DNA of 64,000 nt from Shewanella psychropiezotolerans. Lineage in GTDB: Bacteria > Pseudomonadota > Gammaproteobacteria > Enterobacterales > Shewanellaceae. The translations under genes and the position numbers were made by a program. The DNA is taken from the NCBI RefSeq assembly GCF_007197555.1, contig NZ_CP041614.1, positions 4,456,001 to 4,520,000 on the forward strand, given 5' to 3'. The notes beneath the pieces were generated by a model. That model was not told the DNA's origin and did no database searches. It saw nothing but the letters and a program-made list of their open reading frames with translations. Positions 19,616-28,788 of the stretch are shown here, in pieces (position 1 is the stretch's first letter; each line of letters begins with the position of its first letter).

Positions 19616-19857
19616 TTATTTTCGAGTTAATTTCTGCTTAAACCATAAAAGAACCGCTAACTGTCTGGTCTGAGTCAGGCCAAAATAGATACAAATCCAG
19701 GGAGACAGGAGAAGGTACCATGGCAAAGCCGATGTATCATTGCCCTTGAACATCAAGTAGAAGAAACCCGAATAGATAACGATCAAGCCCACGCCCCCAC
19801 CAGCAACATCAAATTTCTTGCCGTTTTTTCCAGCCAGACCATCTTTTTATCGAACAT
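19616..19857 (-). pseudogene. Small two-helix membrane protein, frameshifted
   Basis: Not visible as a single frame. The ATG at 19857 reads MFDKKMVWLEKTARNLMLLVG and then goes out of frame at a C-run (19794-19798). Adding one G to the coding strand restores LIVIYSGFFYLMFKGND…, with a second hydrophobic stretch (WYLLLSPWICIYFGL) and the basic end FKQKLTRK. The repaired gene is exactly 81 codons including the stop, and ends 32 bases before the peptidase GTG, as expected for an operon partner. The protein has two membrane helices and no known function. Either a real frameshift or a missed base. Confidence 0.65.
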
Positions 19858-19997
19858 CAACTCAGCTTTCCCCCATAGATTAACATTGAACATTATCACG
19901 TATCATAAGCACATATGTAAGTTCTTGTATAAGTGTAATTGTTAAAGCCTGTCACAGGGATAAATACAGATCTTAACGAATGAATCGAGAGCAACAA

Positions 19998-20019
19998 AAA
20001 ACGGGCCTAAGCCCGTTTT
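19998..20019. terminator. Bidirectional terminator
   Basis: AAAACGGGC pairs with GCCCGTTTT around CTAA, with A- and T-runs on the two sides. It lies about 68 bases past the stop of the SDR gene and so ends the branched-chain cluster. Confidence 0.85.
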
Positions 20020-20046
20020 ATTATTTATCATACTTGTCTTAGAAAT

Positions 20047-20076
20047 TAGAGCCTAGGAACTCGTTCCCAGGCTCTA
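20047..20076. repeat. CTAGGAAC-family hairpin repeat
   Basis: TAGAGCCTAGGAAC and GTTCCCAGGCTCTA are inverted arms with one mismatch, two bases apart. It shares the CCTAGGAACTCG core with the palindrome at 7251-7297. It sits directly after the last gene of the branched-chain cluster. Confidence 0.7.
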
Positions 20077-20087
20077 GACACTCGAGT

Positions 20088-20846
20088 CTATATACGTATG
20101 CCACCATCAATCTCGAAGACACGGCCGTTAACATAATCGTTCTCTATGATGAACTTAACCGTCGATGATATCTCGCTAGGTTGACCCAGACGGCCAACTG
20201 GCACCATTTTCTCCATACGTGCTAGCGCTTCAGGCTTCATCGCAGCCGTCATTTCAGTTTCAATCACACCCGGCGCTACCGCGGCGCTACGAATATTGTA
20301 TCTTGCCAACTCTTTCGCCCAGCCAACAGACATAGCAGCCACACCCGCTTTAGAAGCCGAATAGTTAGTCTGGCCCATATTGCCTGCCTTGGCTAAGCTG
20401 GAGATGTTGATGATCACGCCTTCTTGCTTAGATTCGATCATAGCAACCGCAGCTTCACGTCCACAGAGGAATGAGCCGGTTAAATTGACGTTAATCACCG
20501 CCTGAAATTGCTCATAGGACATACGGTCTGTCACCTTACCCTCTTTGGCTTTGACTAGCATGCCATCGAATAAGATCCCTGCATTGTTGATAAGCACATT
20601 CACTTGACCGAAATCTTCCAGAATGAAACCGAACCCCGCCACCACATCTTCTTCAGAGGTAATATCAAAGGCATAACCTTGTACTTCAGCTCTGTCGCCA
20701 ATATCGGCGCAAGCACGTTCAAGCTTCTCTTGATCGACATCGATAAGGGCCAATTTAGCGCCAGCTTCGGCTAAATCCACCGCCATAGCCAAACCAAGTC
20801 CACCAGCACCGCCAGTAATTACCACTACCTTATCTTTTAAATCCAT
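20088..20846 (-). CDS. SDR-family 3-hydroxyacyl-CoA dehydrogenase of the branched-chain cluster
   Basis: A 252-residue short-chain dehydrogenase. The cofactor motif TGGAGGLG and NNAG are followed by the catalytic pair YSASK (Y-x3-K) with Ser in ISSLAK. The ATG at 20846 has an AAGGGTAA site; the longer frame to 20936 runs back into mmsB and is not a real start. It lies four bases after mmsB. In the Shewanella ivd cluster the gene in this place is called ivdG and is thought to oxidise 2-methyl-3-hydroxybutyryl-CoA in isoleucine breakdown. FabG-like enzymes share the same motifs, so the substrate rests on context. Confidence 0.82.
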   Translation of the reverse strand: MDLKDKVVVITGGAGGLGLAMAVDLAEAGAKLALIDVDQEKLERACADIGDRAEVQGYAFDITSEEDVVAGFGFILEDFGQVNVLINNAGILFDGMLVKAKEGKVTDRMSYEQFQAVINVNLTGSFLCGREAAVAMIESKQEGVIINISSLAKAGNMGQTNYSASKAGVAAMSVGWAKELARYNIRSAAVAPGVIETEMTAAMKPEALARMEKMVPVGRLGQPSEISSTVKFIIENDYVNGRVFEIDGGIRI

Positions 20847-20850
20847 CGTG

Positions 20851-21771
20851 TTACCCTTTGCTTTTAATTTGTTGTAAATGAGAAAACTGTTCAAAAATAC
20901 TAGAAAAATCTCGTGTGCCATTGCCTTGACGAGCATGGTTCACATATAAACTGCGTGCAAGCGCGCCCATTGGCGTACAGGAGTTAGTCAGTAATGCCGC
21001 CTCTTGGGATAGGCCAAGATCTTTAACCATAAGATCGACCATGAAACCGCCCTGATAATCATTCGACGACGGTACAGACTCCATCACACCCGGACAAGGA
21101 TTATATTTATCTAGCGTCCAATTACCACCACTACTGACCTTCATTATCTCAGATAACACCTTAGGATCTAAGCCATGGTCAATTCCCATCTGCAGAGATT
21201 CGCTGGTGGCTATCATCAGCACTGACAAAAGCATGTTATTACAAATTTTGGCCACCTGACCGGCGCCCGGTCCACCAGCGTGTAAAATATTGGCACCCAT
21301 ATGACTCAGCACCTTAGAGGCTTGCTCAAACCCGCTGTCGCTGCCACCACAGATAAAGGTTAATGTCCCGGCCGCCGCGCCTGCTGTGCCACCCGATACG
21401 GGCGCATCGACAAACTCAAATCCTTTACTCGCTGCAACTTCGGCGACATGTTTAGCGCTCTGAGCATCTATGGTCGAACAATCGATCAATAAGGTCCCCT
21501 CGGCCACCACATCGAGCAAGCCCTTATCAGAGCTGCCTTCACCTAAGTAGAGCGAGCGAACATGTTTGCCGGCCGGCAGCATGGTTATTACCACATCTGC
21601 ACCAGATGCAGCGCCGCAGGCACTCTTGGCCGCAAGCGCGCCAACGTCAGTAAGAGACTTCATCGCCTCGGGGACGAGATCGAACACCTTAACCATCACG
21701 CCTGATTTAACTAAATTGGCCGCCATAGGCGCGCCCATATGTCCCAATCCGATAAATGCGATACTTGTCAT
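20851..21771 (-). CDS. mmsB: 3-hydroxyisobutyrate dehydrogenase MmsB
   Basis: 306 residues. NAD-dependent oxidation of 3-hydroxyisobutyrate to methylmalonate semialdehyde in valine degradation. It has the beta-hydroxyacid dehydrogenase signature FIGLGHMGAPMAANL at the N-terminus, the substrate motif DAPVSGGTAGAAAGTL, and the catalytic Lys in GAGQVAKICNN (about residue 171). It lies downstream of the hydrolase gene that makes its substrate, and MmsA, which takes its product, is in the same cluster. Confidence 0.92.
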   Translation of the reverse strand: MTSIAFIGLGHMGAPMAANLVKSGVMVKVFDLVPEAMKSLTDVGALAAKSACGAASGADVVITMLPAGKHVRSLYLGEGSSDKGLLDVVAEGTLLIDCSTIDAQSAKHVAEVAASKGFEFVDAPVSGGTAGAAAGTLTFICGGSDSGFEQASKVLSHMGANILHAGGPGAGQVAKICNNMLLSVLMIATSESLQMGIDHGLDPKVLSEIMKVSSGGNWTLDKYNPCPGVMESVPSSNDYQGGFMVDLMVKDLGLSQEAALLTNSCTPMGALARSLYVNHARQGNGTRDFSSIFEQFSHLQQIKSKG

Positions 21772-21824
21772 CTAACACTCCTTACCTAAAGTAAATTATT
21801 CCCCGAGACTCATTTCAATAGCGC

Positions 21825-22964
21825 TTACAACAGAGGCTCCTCCAACTGAGCTAAGGGGTGCGATGCTAAAGACCAAGGTGAACTCAGCATCTGCTCGATT
21901 AAGCTAGTGGGCACATCCGCCACTTGGTTAAATTTCCACTGAGGATTGCGATCTTTATCGATAAGCAGCGCCCTCACTCCTTCAGAGAAATCTCCCAGAG
22001 CACAGCAGTTCACACTCAAGCCAAGCTCAAATCTAAATATCTCAGCCAGACTAAAGTCTATACCTAAGTGCGCCTGGCGATAAATAAGTTGCAAGCTGAT
22101 GGGGCTACCAGACAGCATGGTCTTGATGGGGCGCGCTAACCAAGACTCCTTAAGCTTAAGCTCGCCGACTCGAGCCATTATCTCGTTGAGCGAGCCCGAC
22201 ATCAGTGCATCGATGTCATCTTTATGAGTCTCGAGCTGCCCCTTGGCTAACCCTGCGCTCGCTTTGGCTCCGGTGCGATTGAGTTCATCGCTCAGCAAGC
22301 TGTGATTAACCTCGGTATCATCTCCCCAATTCAGGCAGGCCAAGCTATCAAGCAAGGGCTGTTTATCATCATCTTGAATATAGTGATTAGCTATCCCAAC
22401 GTATTTTGCATCGGCAGCATTCATGTTATAAGCCGTCAGTCCCAGAAACAAACCTAGCTTTCCCGGCATGCGATTAAGAAAGTAACTGCCACCAACATCG
22501 GGATACAGGCCTATGGTCACCTCAGGCATGGCGATACGTGAACGCTCGGTTACCACACGATGACTCGCCCCCATCATCAGGCCAAGCCCCCCTCCCATAA
22601 CGATACCCGTTCCCCAAACTAAAATAGGTTTAGCATAGGTATCGATAAGATAATCGAGTCTATATTCCTGCTCAAAGAACTCTGTCGCCTGCTCGGTAAG
22701 TTCACCCGGCGTTGCAACAGATGCATAATAGATGGCCCTGACATCGCCGCCGGCGCAGAAGGCTTTCTCACCTGCACCATCTAACATCACCATGGCGATA
22801 GCATCATCATCTTGCCAGCGCGTAAGCTGCGCAAACATCAACTGCACCATCTCGAGGTTGATGGAATTAAGGGCTTGCTCCATATTCAGGGTCATCACCC
22901 CAATCTGCTTGCCAGAGGCTGTACCTAAGGTTTGAAATACCACACTATTGGTTGAATTCGTCAT
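21825..22964 (-). CDS. 3-hydroxyisobutyryl-CoA hydrolase (crotonase family)
   Basis: A 379-residue crotonase-fold protein, longer than plain hydratases and of the length usual for HIBCH/CHY1 hydrolases. Typical segments are GAGEKAFCAGGDVRAIY (oxyanion hole) and GIVMGGGLGLMMGASHRVVTERSRIAMPE with PDVGGSYFLNRMPG. It releases CoA from 3-hydroxyisobutyryl-CoA in valine catabolism, feeding MmsB. Its start overlaps the stop of the upstream hydratase by one base (ATGA), a sign of translational coupling. Confidence 0.88.
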   Translation of the reverse strand: MTNSTNSVVFQTLGTASGKQIGVMTLNMEQALNSINLEMVQLMFAQLTRWQDDDAIAMVMLDGAGEKAFCAGGDVRAIYYASVATPGELTEQATEFFEQEYRLDYLIDTYAKPILVWGTGIVMGGGLGLMMGASHRVVTERSRIAMPEVTIGLYPDVGGSYFLNRMPGKLGLFLGLTAYNMNAADAKYVGIANHYIQDDDKQPLLDSLACLNWGDDTEVNHSLLSDELNRTGAKASAGLAKGQLETHKDDIDALMSGSLNEIMARVGELKLKESWLARPIKTMLSGSPISLQLIYRQAHLGIDFSLAEIFRFELGLSVNCCALGDFSEGVRALLIDKDRNPQWKFNQVADVPTSLIEQMLSSPWSLASHPLAQLEEPLL

Positions 22965-23736
22965 CAGCAGTTCTTCCAGTTAGCCTTACGCTTTTCTAAG
23001 AAAGCCGCAACCCCTTCTGCCTGATCTTGGGTATCAAACAGGTCCGCAAACAGCTCTCGCTCTATGGGTAAGGCTTGGTTTCTCGGCATATTTCGCCCGG
23101 CTTGGATCAGAGTCTTACAGGCTTTAATACTACTGGGGCTCTGCTTAGCCACCTTGGCGGCTAGCTGCATGGCCGCATCGAGAGAGGCTCCGGTGTCTAC
23201 CTCCTCCTCGACCAGTTTTAGCTGCAGCGCTTGCTGTGCGCCCACTCGCTCACCACATAAGATCATTCGCTTAGCCCAGCCTTCTCCGATGAGCGCCGCC
23301 AGATTTTGCGTCCCCCCGCACAAGGAAGCAGACCCACGGTCGCCTCGGGCAAGGCCATCACCGCCTGAGATTCGGCGATGCGTAGATCACAGGCCAGAGC
23401 CACTTCTAAACCGCCGCCCATGGCATAGCCATTGATTGCCGCGATTGAGACACCGCGAAATGCACTCAAGGCTTCGAACGCTTCACCGAAACACTTGGCC
23501 ATATTGGCAGCATTCTCTTTATTGCCATCGGCAAACAACTTGAGATCGGCTCCGGCGGAGAAAAACTTGTCACCTTCACCAGTGATAACCAGGGCATAAA
23601 TTTCCGGATTATCATTGAGTGCCTCCACCTTCTGCTTCAGCAGCTGCAGGCTCTGGGCTGTCCAGGTATTGGCCGGCGGATTGCTCATGGTGATCACTGC
23701 GGTATTGCCTACAATCTTCTCTATCAGGGCTGTCAT
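22964..23736 (-). pseudogene. Enoyl-CoA hydratase, frameshifted at a poly-G run
   Basis: Two overlapping frames (23263-23736 and 22964-23323) together make one crotonase. The first has the N-terminal half with GEGDKFFSAGADLK and NGYAMGGGLEVALACDLRIAE; the second continues GGTQNLAALIGEGWAKRMIL to the end. The break is at six C (six G on the coding strand, 23312-23317): one more G gives LLPCAGGTQNL and a gene of exactly 258 codons including the stop. The enzyme should hydrate methacrylyl-CoA and tiglyl-CoA in valine and isoleucine breakdown. Its neighbours are intact and coupled to it, so a sequencing slip is more likely than true loss. Confidence 0.85.
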
Positions 23737-23761
23737 CTGTTACTTCCTTTTATGAGTCTAA

Positions 23762-24919
23762 TTACAAGATCTGTCCGGCGCTCTCATCGAGCAAACGTCT
23801 CGCAATAATCAAGCGCATGATCTCGTTAGTCCCTTCCAATATCTGGTGTACGCGCACATCACGCACATGGCGTTCTAAGGGATATTCACGTATGTAGCCA
23901 TAGCCGCCGTGCAGCTGCAACGCCGCATCACAAACTTGAAAACCTATATCGGTAGCGAAGCGTTTCGCCATGGCGCAGTAGGCGGAGGCTTCCGGATCGC
24001 CACAATCGAGTTTAAAAGCCGCCAAACGCACTAGCTGTCTTGCCGCCACTAATTCAGTGGCCATGTCGGCGAGTTTAAATTGCAGCGCCTGAAACGTGGC
24101 GATAGGTTTGCCAAATTGCTTGCGCTCTTTCATATATTGAGTGGCGCGCTCAAGCGCCGCCTGAGCCGTCCCCACTGAGCAGGTGGCGATATTGATGCGT
24201 CCGCCATCTAGCCCCTTCATGGCGAAGGTGAAGCCTTGCCCCTCTTCACCTAATAGATTTGCTACCGGTACTCGCACTTGGCTGAAGGTGATCTCGCGGG
24301 TAGGTTGAGCGTTCCAGCCCATCTTATCTTCCGCCTTGCCATAGGTTACCCCTTTTGCATCGGCGGGGATCACTATGGCTGAGATGCCTTTAGGTCCGTC
24401 TTGTCCGGTGCGGCACATGACCACTAATAGCTCGGTCGCCCCCGCCCCTGAGATAAACATCTTAGTGCCGGAGATCACATACTCATCGCCCTCTCTCACC
24501 GCTTTGGTCTTAAGGGATGCAGCATCGCTGCCCGCGCCCGCTTCGGTTAAACAATAAGATGCCAGTTTCTGACCCGTGGTTAATGACTCGGACCACTCCT
24601 TTCTCAAGGTTTCGGTGCCAAAACTGGTCACCATCCAGGTCGCCATATTATGTATGGTCAACATGGCAGTGGTGGATGTACAACCCATGGATAGCTGCTC
24701 GAAGATAATCGATGAATCGAGACGTGACAGTCCCATGCCACCTTCACTTTCCGGCGAATACAGGGAGCAGAAACCCAGCTCTCCGGCGCGTTGAATGACA
24801 TCTTTAGGGAAGTGGTGTTCTCTATCCCATTGAGCAGCAAATGGGGCGAGTTCGTCTTGTGAAAACTGTTGGGCTAGATCGGCAAATTGGCGCTGATCAT
24901 CACTGAGGTTAAAATCCAT
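23762..24919 (-). CDS. Acyl-CoA dehydrogenase (isobutyryl/2-methylbutyryl type)
   Basis: 385 residues. FAD enzyme that introduces the double bond into branched short-chain acyl-CoAs. Family signatures are CLTEAGAGSDAASLKTKA and the C-terminal QLHGGYGYIREYPLERHVRD, with the catalytic Glu in LEGTNEIMR (about residue 366). This position of Glu is that of short-chain and isobutyryl-CoA dehydrogenases, not isovaleryl-CoA dehydrogenase. It sits between mmsA and the hydratase, the ivdC place in the Shewanella cluster. 25 bases separate it from the hydratase gene. Confidence 0.9.
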   Translation of the reverse strand: MDFNLSDDQRQFADLAQQFSQDELAPFAAQWDREHHFPKDVIQRAGELGFCSLYSPESEGGMGLSRLDSSIIFEQLSMGCTSTTAMLTIHNMATWMVTSFGTETLRKEWSESLTTGQKLASYCLTEAGAGSDAASLKTKAVREGDEYVISGTKMFISGAGATELLVVMCRTGQDGPKGISAIVIPADAKGVTYGKAEDKMGWNAQPTREITFSQVRVPVANLLGEEGQGFTFAMKGLDGGRINIATCSVGTAQAALERATQYMKERKQFGKPIATFQALQFKLADMATELVAARQLVRLAAFKLDCGDPEASAYCAMAKRFATDIGFQVCDAALQLHGGYGYIREYPLERHVRDVRVHQILEGTNEIMRLIIARRLLDESAGQIL

Positions 24920-25011
24920 CGATGTCTCCTACGGCACTTTTATAATAGAGCTCAAGCTCTTTGTTCTAATGTGTGCCTGCCTGTTTATTGAATCATTGAT
25001 ATTGTAATCAT

Positions 25012-25040
25012 CCTTAGGTGGATAGCGTATCCACCTAAGG
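25012..25040. repeat. Intercistronic hairpin in the branched-chain cluster
   Basis: CCTTAGGTGGATA and its exact complement are separated by GCG. It lies between mmsA and the acyl-CoA dehydrogenase gene. There is no T-run, so it is more likely an mRNA stability element than a terminator. Confidence 0.7.
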
Positions 25041-25069
25041 TGCTTAAGCGTTACGAACTGTCAGCCCTG

Positions 25070-26575
25070 TTACTTGAGCTCGATCGTCATGTTGGGCGCT
25101 GCATGCTCGGCGTCAGTTATCTGTGACTCGAACCAGCGCGCCGTGATGGTCTTAGTTTCGGTGTAGAAACGCACCGCCTGCTTGCCATAGGCATGCTGAT
25201 CGCCATAGAAGCTACCCTTCCAGCCGGTGAAAGAGAAAAATGGCAATGGCACAGGAATGGGTACATTGATCCCCACCTGACCCACTTCTATCTCATGCTG
25301 ATATTTACGCGCGACCGCGCCACTGGCAGTAAAGATTGAGGTTCCATTGCCATAGGGGCTGTTATTGACTATCTCGATGGCCTCTTCCAGGGTATCGGAC
25401 TCCATGCAGCACAGCACTGGACCGAAGATCTCTTCTTTATAGATGGTCATCTCGGTGGTGACATTGCTAAACACAGTCGGACCCACCCAGTTACCGGATT
25501 CATAACCTGGCACGGTAAATTCAGAACCGTCGAGTAGACACGTGGCACCTTCCGCCTTACCTTGCGCGATAAGCGACAGCACTCGCGCTTTGGCTGCCGG
25601 GCTTATCAGTGGGCCATAGCCCGCCCCTTTATCATCCCACAGACCGGGTTTTACCTTGGCAATCGCTTCCTTGAGTTCAGGGATCCACTCCTTAGCCGCG
25701 CCTACAAATATCGCCACAGATAGCGCCATGCAACGTTGACCTGCCGCGCCAACCGAGGCTCCGACTAAGTTATTAATCACTTGCTGCTTATTGGCATCAG
25801 GCATGACAACGCAGTGATTCTTAGCGCCAGCAAACGCCTGTACACGCTTGAGGTTATCCGTGCCTGTCTTGTAGATATATTGACCCACGCCCACAGAGCC
25901 TACGAAAGAGATAGCCTTAACGTCTTGATGATTCAGCAGCACATCTACCGCTGTCTTATCACCATGCACTAACTGCAACACGCCCTTAGGTGCCCCGGCC
26001 TCTTCGAACAGCTCAACCAAACGCTGAGGCGTCATGGGATCTTGCTCAGAAGGCTTGAGTACGAAGGTGTTACCGCAGGCGATAGACAAGGGGAACATCC
26101 ACAGCGGGATCATGGCAGGGAAATTAAACGGGGTAATACCGGCACATACGCCCAGAGGTTGACTGTAGCTATAAGTATCTATGCTTCTGGCCACATTCTC
26201 GACGGTTTCCCCCATTATCAGGGTCGCGATATTACAGGCATGTTCGGCCACTTCGATACCGCGCCAAACATCGCCTTTAGCATCATCAAAGGTCTTACCC
26301 GTCTCTTGGGCCAGAATAGTCGCCAACTCATCATGGTGCTCTTTCAGCAGATGCTGATATCTGAACATCACCCGGGCACGCTCGGAAACAGGCACTTCTT
26401 TCCAGGTTTTGAAGGCTGATTTGGCACTGGCTATGGCAGTTTCCACCTCCTGGACGGTAGCGGCATTAATCATGGCGATGGTTTCATTGTTGGCAGGGTT
26501 AGTTACCGAGATTTGTTGCTTCCCGATACCATCGATAAACTGGCCGTCGATATAATGTTTCACTTGAGTGGTCAT
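25070..26575 (-). CDS. mmsA: CoA-acylating methylmalonate-semialdehyde dehydrogenase MmsA
   Basis: 501 residues from the ATG at 26575, which has a GGGAAG site; a longer frame from 26605 lacks one. It converts methylmalonate semialdehyde to propionyl-CoA (and malonate semialdehyde to acetyl-CoA), the last step of valine degradation, so it links this cluster to the methylcitrate genes at 3120-10377. Aldehyde dehydrogenase motifs are [12 protein letters not shown] and the catalytic Cys in [12 protein letters not shown] (about residue 283). The active-site context QRCMA and the end [15 protein letters not shown] are typical of MmsA. Confidence 0.94.
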   Translation of the reverse strand: MTTQVKHYIDGQFIDGIGKQQISVTNPANNETIAMINAATVQEVETAIASAKSAFKTWKEVPVSERARVMFRYQHLLKEHHDELATILAQETGKTFDDAKGDVWRGIEVAEHACNIATLIMGETVENVARSIDTYSYSQPLGVCAGITPFNFPAMIPLWMFPLSIACGNTFVLKPSEQDPMTPQRLVELFEEAGAPKGVLQLVHGDKTAVDVLLNHQDVKAISFVGSVGVGQYIYKTGTDNLKRVQAFAGAKNHCVVMPDANKQQVINNLVGASVGAAGQRCMALSVAIFVGAAKEWIPELKEAIAKVKPGLWDDKGAGYGPLISPAAKARVLSLIAQGKAEGATCLLDGSEFTVPGYESGNWVGPTVFSNVTTEMTIYKEEIFGPVLCCMESDTLEEAIEIVNNSPYGNGTSIFTASGAVARKYQHEIEVGQVGINVPIPVPLPFFSFTGWKGSFYGDQHAYGKQAVRFYTETKTITARWFESQITDAEHAAPNMTIELK

Positions 26576-26761
26576 ATTGCTTCCCATTAAGACTGCTTGG
26601 AACAAGTTTGCTGTGGTTTATTATTTTTTTATCCACATAAGCCTGTTGTCTTGTTGATTGCGGCACATGAGTGACTAGTTATTTACTCACATAGTGTTTG
26701 GTATTTATTCGTATACTTCTCTGATTATTCTCTATCTTTAACTTTCATTGGTTTTTCATTA

Positions 26762-26796
26762 CTAATAAAAAAGGCTTATCTTTTCAGATAAGCCTT
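26762..26796 (-). terminator. Rho-independent terminator between the thiolase gene and mmsA
   Basis: On the minus strand AAGGCTTATCT and its exact complement AGATAAGCCTT enclose a GAAA tetraloop and are followed by TTTTTTATT. It starts about 10 bases after the thiolase stop, so the thiolase transcript ends here, wholly or in part, and mmsA needs its own promoter or read-through. Confidence 0.85.
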
Positions 26797-26805
26797 ATGG
26801 TCAAC

Positions 26806-27996
26806 TTAAACTTCGATTGCCATGGCAGTGGCTTCGCCGCCACCGATACAGAGCGATGCGACACCGCGCTTGAGCCCGCGGGCCTTAAGTGCATGTATCA
26901 GAGTCACTAACAAACGCGAACCTGAACAGCCAATAGGATGGCCCAGTGCACAGGCGCCGCCATTGACATTGACCTTAGACTCATCAAGAGAGAGCTCAGA
27001 GATGGCCAACATGGTCACCATGGCAAAGGCTTCGTTGATCTCAAACAGATCCACATCATCCTTACTCCAGTTCACCTTATCGAACAGCTTGTTCATGGCG
27101 CCAACTGGCGCCGTGGTAAACAGTGATGGCTCCTGGGCATGAGTAGCATGTCCCTTGATGGTGGCGAGTATCGGCAAGCCCTGAATATTGGCCTGTTTCG
27201 CCGTCATCAACATCAGCGCCGCCGCGCCATCTGAGATTGAACTCGAGTTGGCGGCGGTTATGGTGCCGTCTTTGGCAAAAGCCGGACGCAGGGTGGGGAT
27301 CTTATCGGGACGGGCATTACCCGGCTGCTCATCAGTATCGACTAAGGTATCACCACGGCGATTCGATACTGTGACAGGCGCTATCTCTTGTTTAAATGCA
27401 CCGGACTCGATGGCCTTGTTGGCTTTATCTAATGAGCTCAGAGAGAAAGCGTCCATCTGTTCGCGAGTAAGCTTAAACTCATCGGCGGTGTTTTGTGCAA
27501 ACGTGCCCATGGCACCGCCGGTATAGGCATCTTCCAGTCCATCTAAGAACATATGATCCATTATCTTACCGTGACCCATACGCATGCCGCCGCGGGCTTT
27601 ATCGAGCAGATAAGGTGCCAGGCTCATGCTTTCCATACCACCAGCGATGACGATATCGGCACTGCCGGCCTTGATAAGATCATGGGCCAACATGACTGTC
27701 TTCATACCTGAACCACAGACCTTATTGACTGTCGTCGCGCCAACCGACAGGGGTAAACCTGCACCTAGGGTCGCTTGACGAGCCGGCGCCTGGCCTAGAC
27801 CCGCAGGAAGTACACAGCCCATCAAGACCTCATCGACAGCATCGGCGGCAACGCCCGTCTGCTCAATCAGACTCTTGATGGCTGTCGCTGCCAGTTTAGG
27901 CGATGGGACGGTAGATAGGGATCCCTGAAAGCCCCCCATAGGGGTGCGCTTGGCTGCCACAATGACGATCTCTTGACTCAATTGCTCTGTACTCAT
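26806..27996 (-). CDS. Acetyl-CoA acetyltransferase (thiolase) of the branched-chain cluster
   Basis: A 396-residue thiolase II. The acyl-carrying Cys is in VNKVCGSGMKT (about residue 93), the His in NGGACALGHPIGCSGSR and the second Cys in SLCIGGGEATA. It would cleave 2-methylacetoacetyl-CoA to propionyl-CoA and acetyl-CoA in isoleucine breakdown. It is the first gene of the cluster (the ivdA place in Shewanella), preceded by a LiuR-like operator at 28087 and followed by a terminator. General acetoacetyl-CoA thiolase (AtoB-like) activity is also possible. Confidence 0.9.
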   Translation of the reverse strand: MSTEQLSQEIVIVAAKRTPMGGFQGSLSTVPSPKLAATAIKSLIEQTGVAADAVDEVLMGCVLPAGLGQAPARQATLGAGLPLSVGATTVNKVCGSGMKTVMLAHDLIKAGSADIVIAGGMESMSLAPYLLDKARGGMRMGHGKIMDHMFLDGLEDAYTGGAMGTFAQNTADEFKLTREQMDAFSLSSLDKANKAIESGAFKQEIAPVTVSNRRGDTLVDTDEQPGNARPDKIPTLRPAFAKDGTITAANSSSISDGAAALMLMTAKQANIQGLPILATIKGHATHAQEPSLFTTAPVGAMNKLFDKVNWSKDDVDLFEINEAFAMVTMLAISELSLDESKVNVNGGACALGHPIGCSGSRLLVTLIHALKARGLKRGVASLCIGGGEATAMAIEV

Positions 27997-28086
27997 TATC
28001 CACTCCGTCTTTTATCAGCTAGTTAGCGTCAGCCAAAAATAGGTGATCTAGTTCAAGTTCTATAACTAAAGAATAGCACTCTGACG

Positions 28087-28102
28087 TTTACGCGAACGTA
28101 AA
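28087..28102. promoter_or_regulatory. LiuR-like operator upstream of the branched-chain cluster
   Basis: TTTACGCGAACGTAAA has inverted TTTACG/CGTAAA arms around four bases. The MerR-family regulator LiuR of branched-chain amino acid catabolism in Shewanella is reported to bind TTTACGTTAACGTAAA-like sites. It lies 91 bases before the thiolase ATG. No liuR gene is in the window, so the link is inferred. Confidence 0.6.
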
Positions 28103-28255
28103 GCAAGCGGAAATAGCAAGATAAGAAAGGAAACAGGAGAGTGATATTGTCACTCAAGATTTACACAGGCACTTGCTGTTAGTCCGATATGAGGAAATTG
28201 ACGAGCTAGCTTAAATTACTAGCCCTTATACATATTGGTATTTAAGTTTGCAGCA

Positions 28256-28705
28256 CTAGAGAGCTGCCCCTTGCTTCAATTGACACAGCCTATACTCAGA
28301 CTCAGTTTTGTGACGATACTCTTCTATCAGTTGTCGTTTTTGTTCATCCTGGGTGTCTGGTGCAATTACACCTTCATTAAGCAAACTTGTTTCAATTTGT
28401 CGGACATTCATTTTTGGCTTCTTACAAGACGAGACAGTTTTCCCTCTCCCCTGACATTGACGGTACTTATCATTTTTCTGCTTGATATAGTCCCGAATTG
28501 CCCGCTCCTTTTCTGTTTGAGTCATGGAATCTGTCAGCACTCCGCTTTTAGTCAACATAGGCTCTAATGACCATATATCGACAACAGGTGAAGGCTGCTG
28601 ACAAGCCTGAGTTAGCTTGGGTTGAGCCAATGCAGGCGACGCCGTAATGGCTAACAGAGATGCATTAACTAAGAATATGGCGATCAGTTTTATTGGTTTC
28701 ATCAT
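28256..28705 (-). CDS. Secreted protein of unknown function
   Basis: 149 residues with a clear signal peptide (LVNASLLAITASPALA, cleavage about residue 27). The mature part is charged and contains two similar segments, LTKSGVLTDSMTQTEKERAIRDYIKQKNDKYRQC and LLNEGVIAPDTQDEQKRQLIEEYRHKTESEYRLC (shown here as their key pattern: L..G.…D…R.LI..Y..K…YR.C). It is thus an internal duplication of about 45 residues, each copy ending in Cys. Five Cys in total suggest periplasmic disulfides. It lies downstream of the M6 protease on the same strand after a terminator. I do not recognise the family. Confidence 0.6.
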   Translation of the reverse strand: MMKPIKLIAIFLVNASLLAITASPALAQPKLTQACQQPSPVVDIWSLEPMLTKSGVLTDSMTQTEKERAIRDYIKQKNDKYRQCQGRGKTVSSCKKPKMNVRQIETSLLNEGVIAPDTQDEQKRQLIEEYRHKTESEYRLCQLKQGAAL

Positions 28706-28739
28706 CTATCCACCTTTCACTCGATTATTTTCGACAATA

Positions 28740-28767
28740 AAAAAAGCGCTGAAATCAGCGCTTTTTT
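28740..28767. terminator. Terminator after the M6 protease gene
   Basis: A 13-base perfect stem (AAAAAAGCGCTGA with its complement) around AA. It lies 22 bases beyond the protease stop and separates it from the small secreted protein. Confidence 0.88.
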
Positions 28768-28788
28768 AAGGGCTTGGTCTATTTATAA

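Noticed and set aside
22964..23736. Programmed frameshift in the enoyl-CoA hydratase
   Set aside because: No slippery heptamer with a downstream structure typical of programmed shifts; two other genes have the same one-G defect, so sequence error is simpler.
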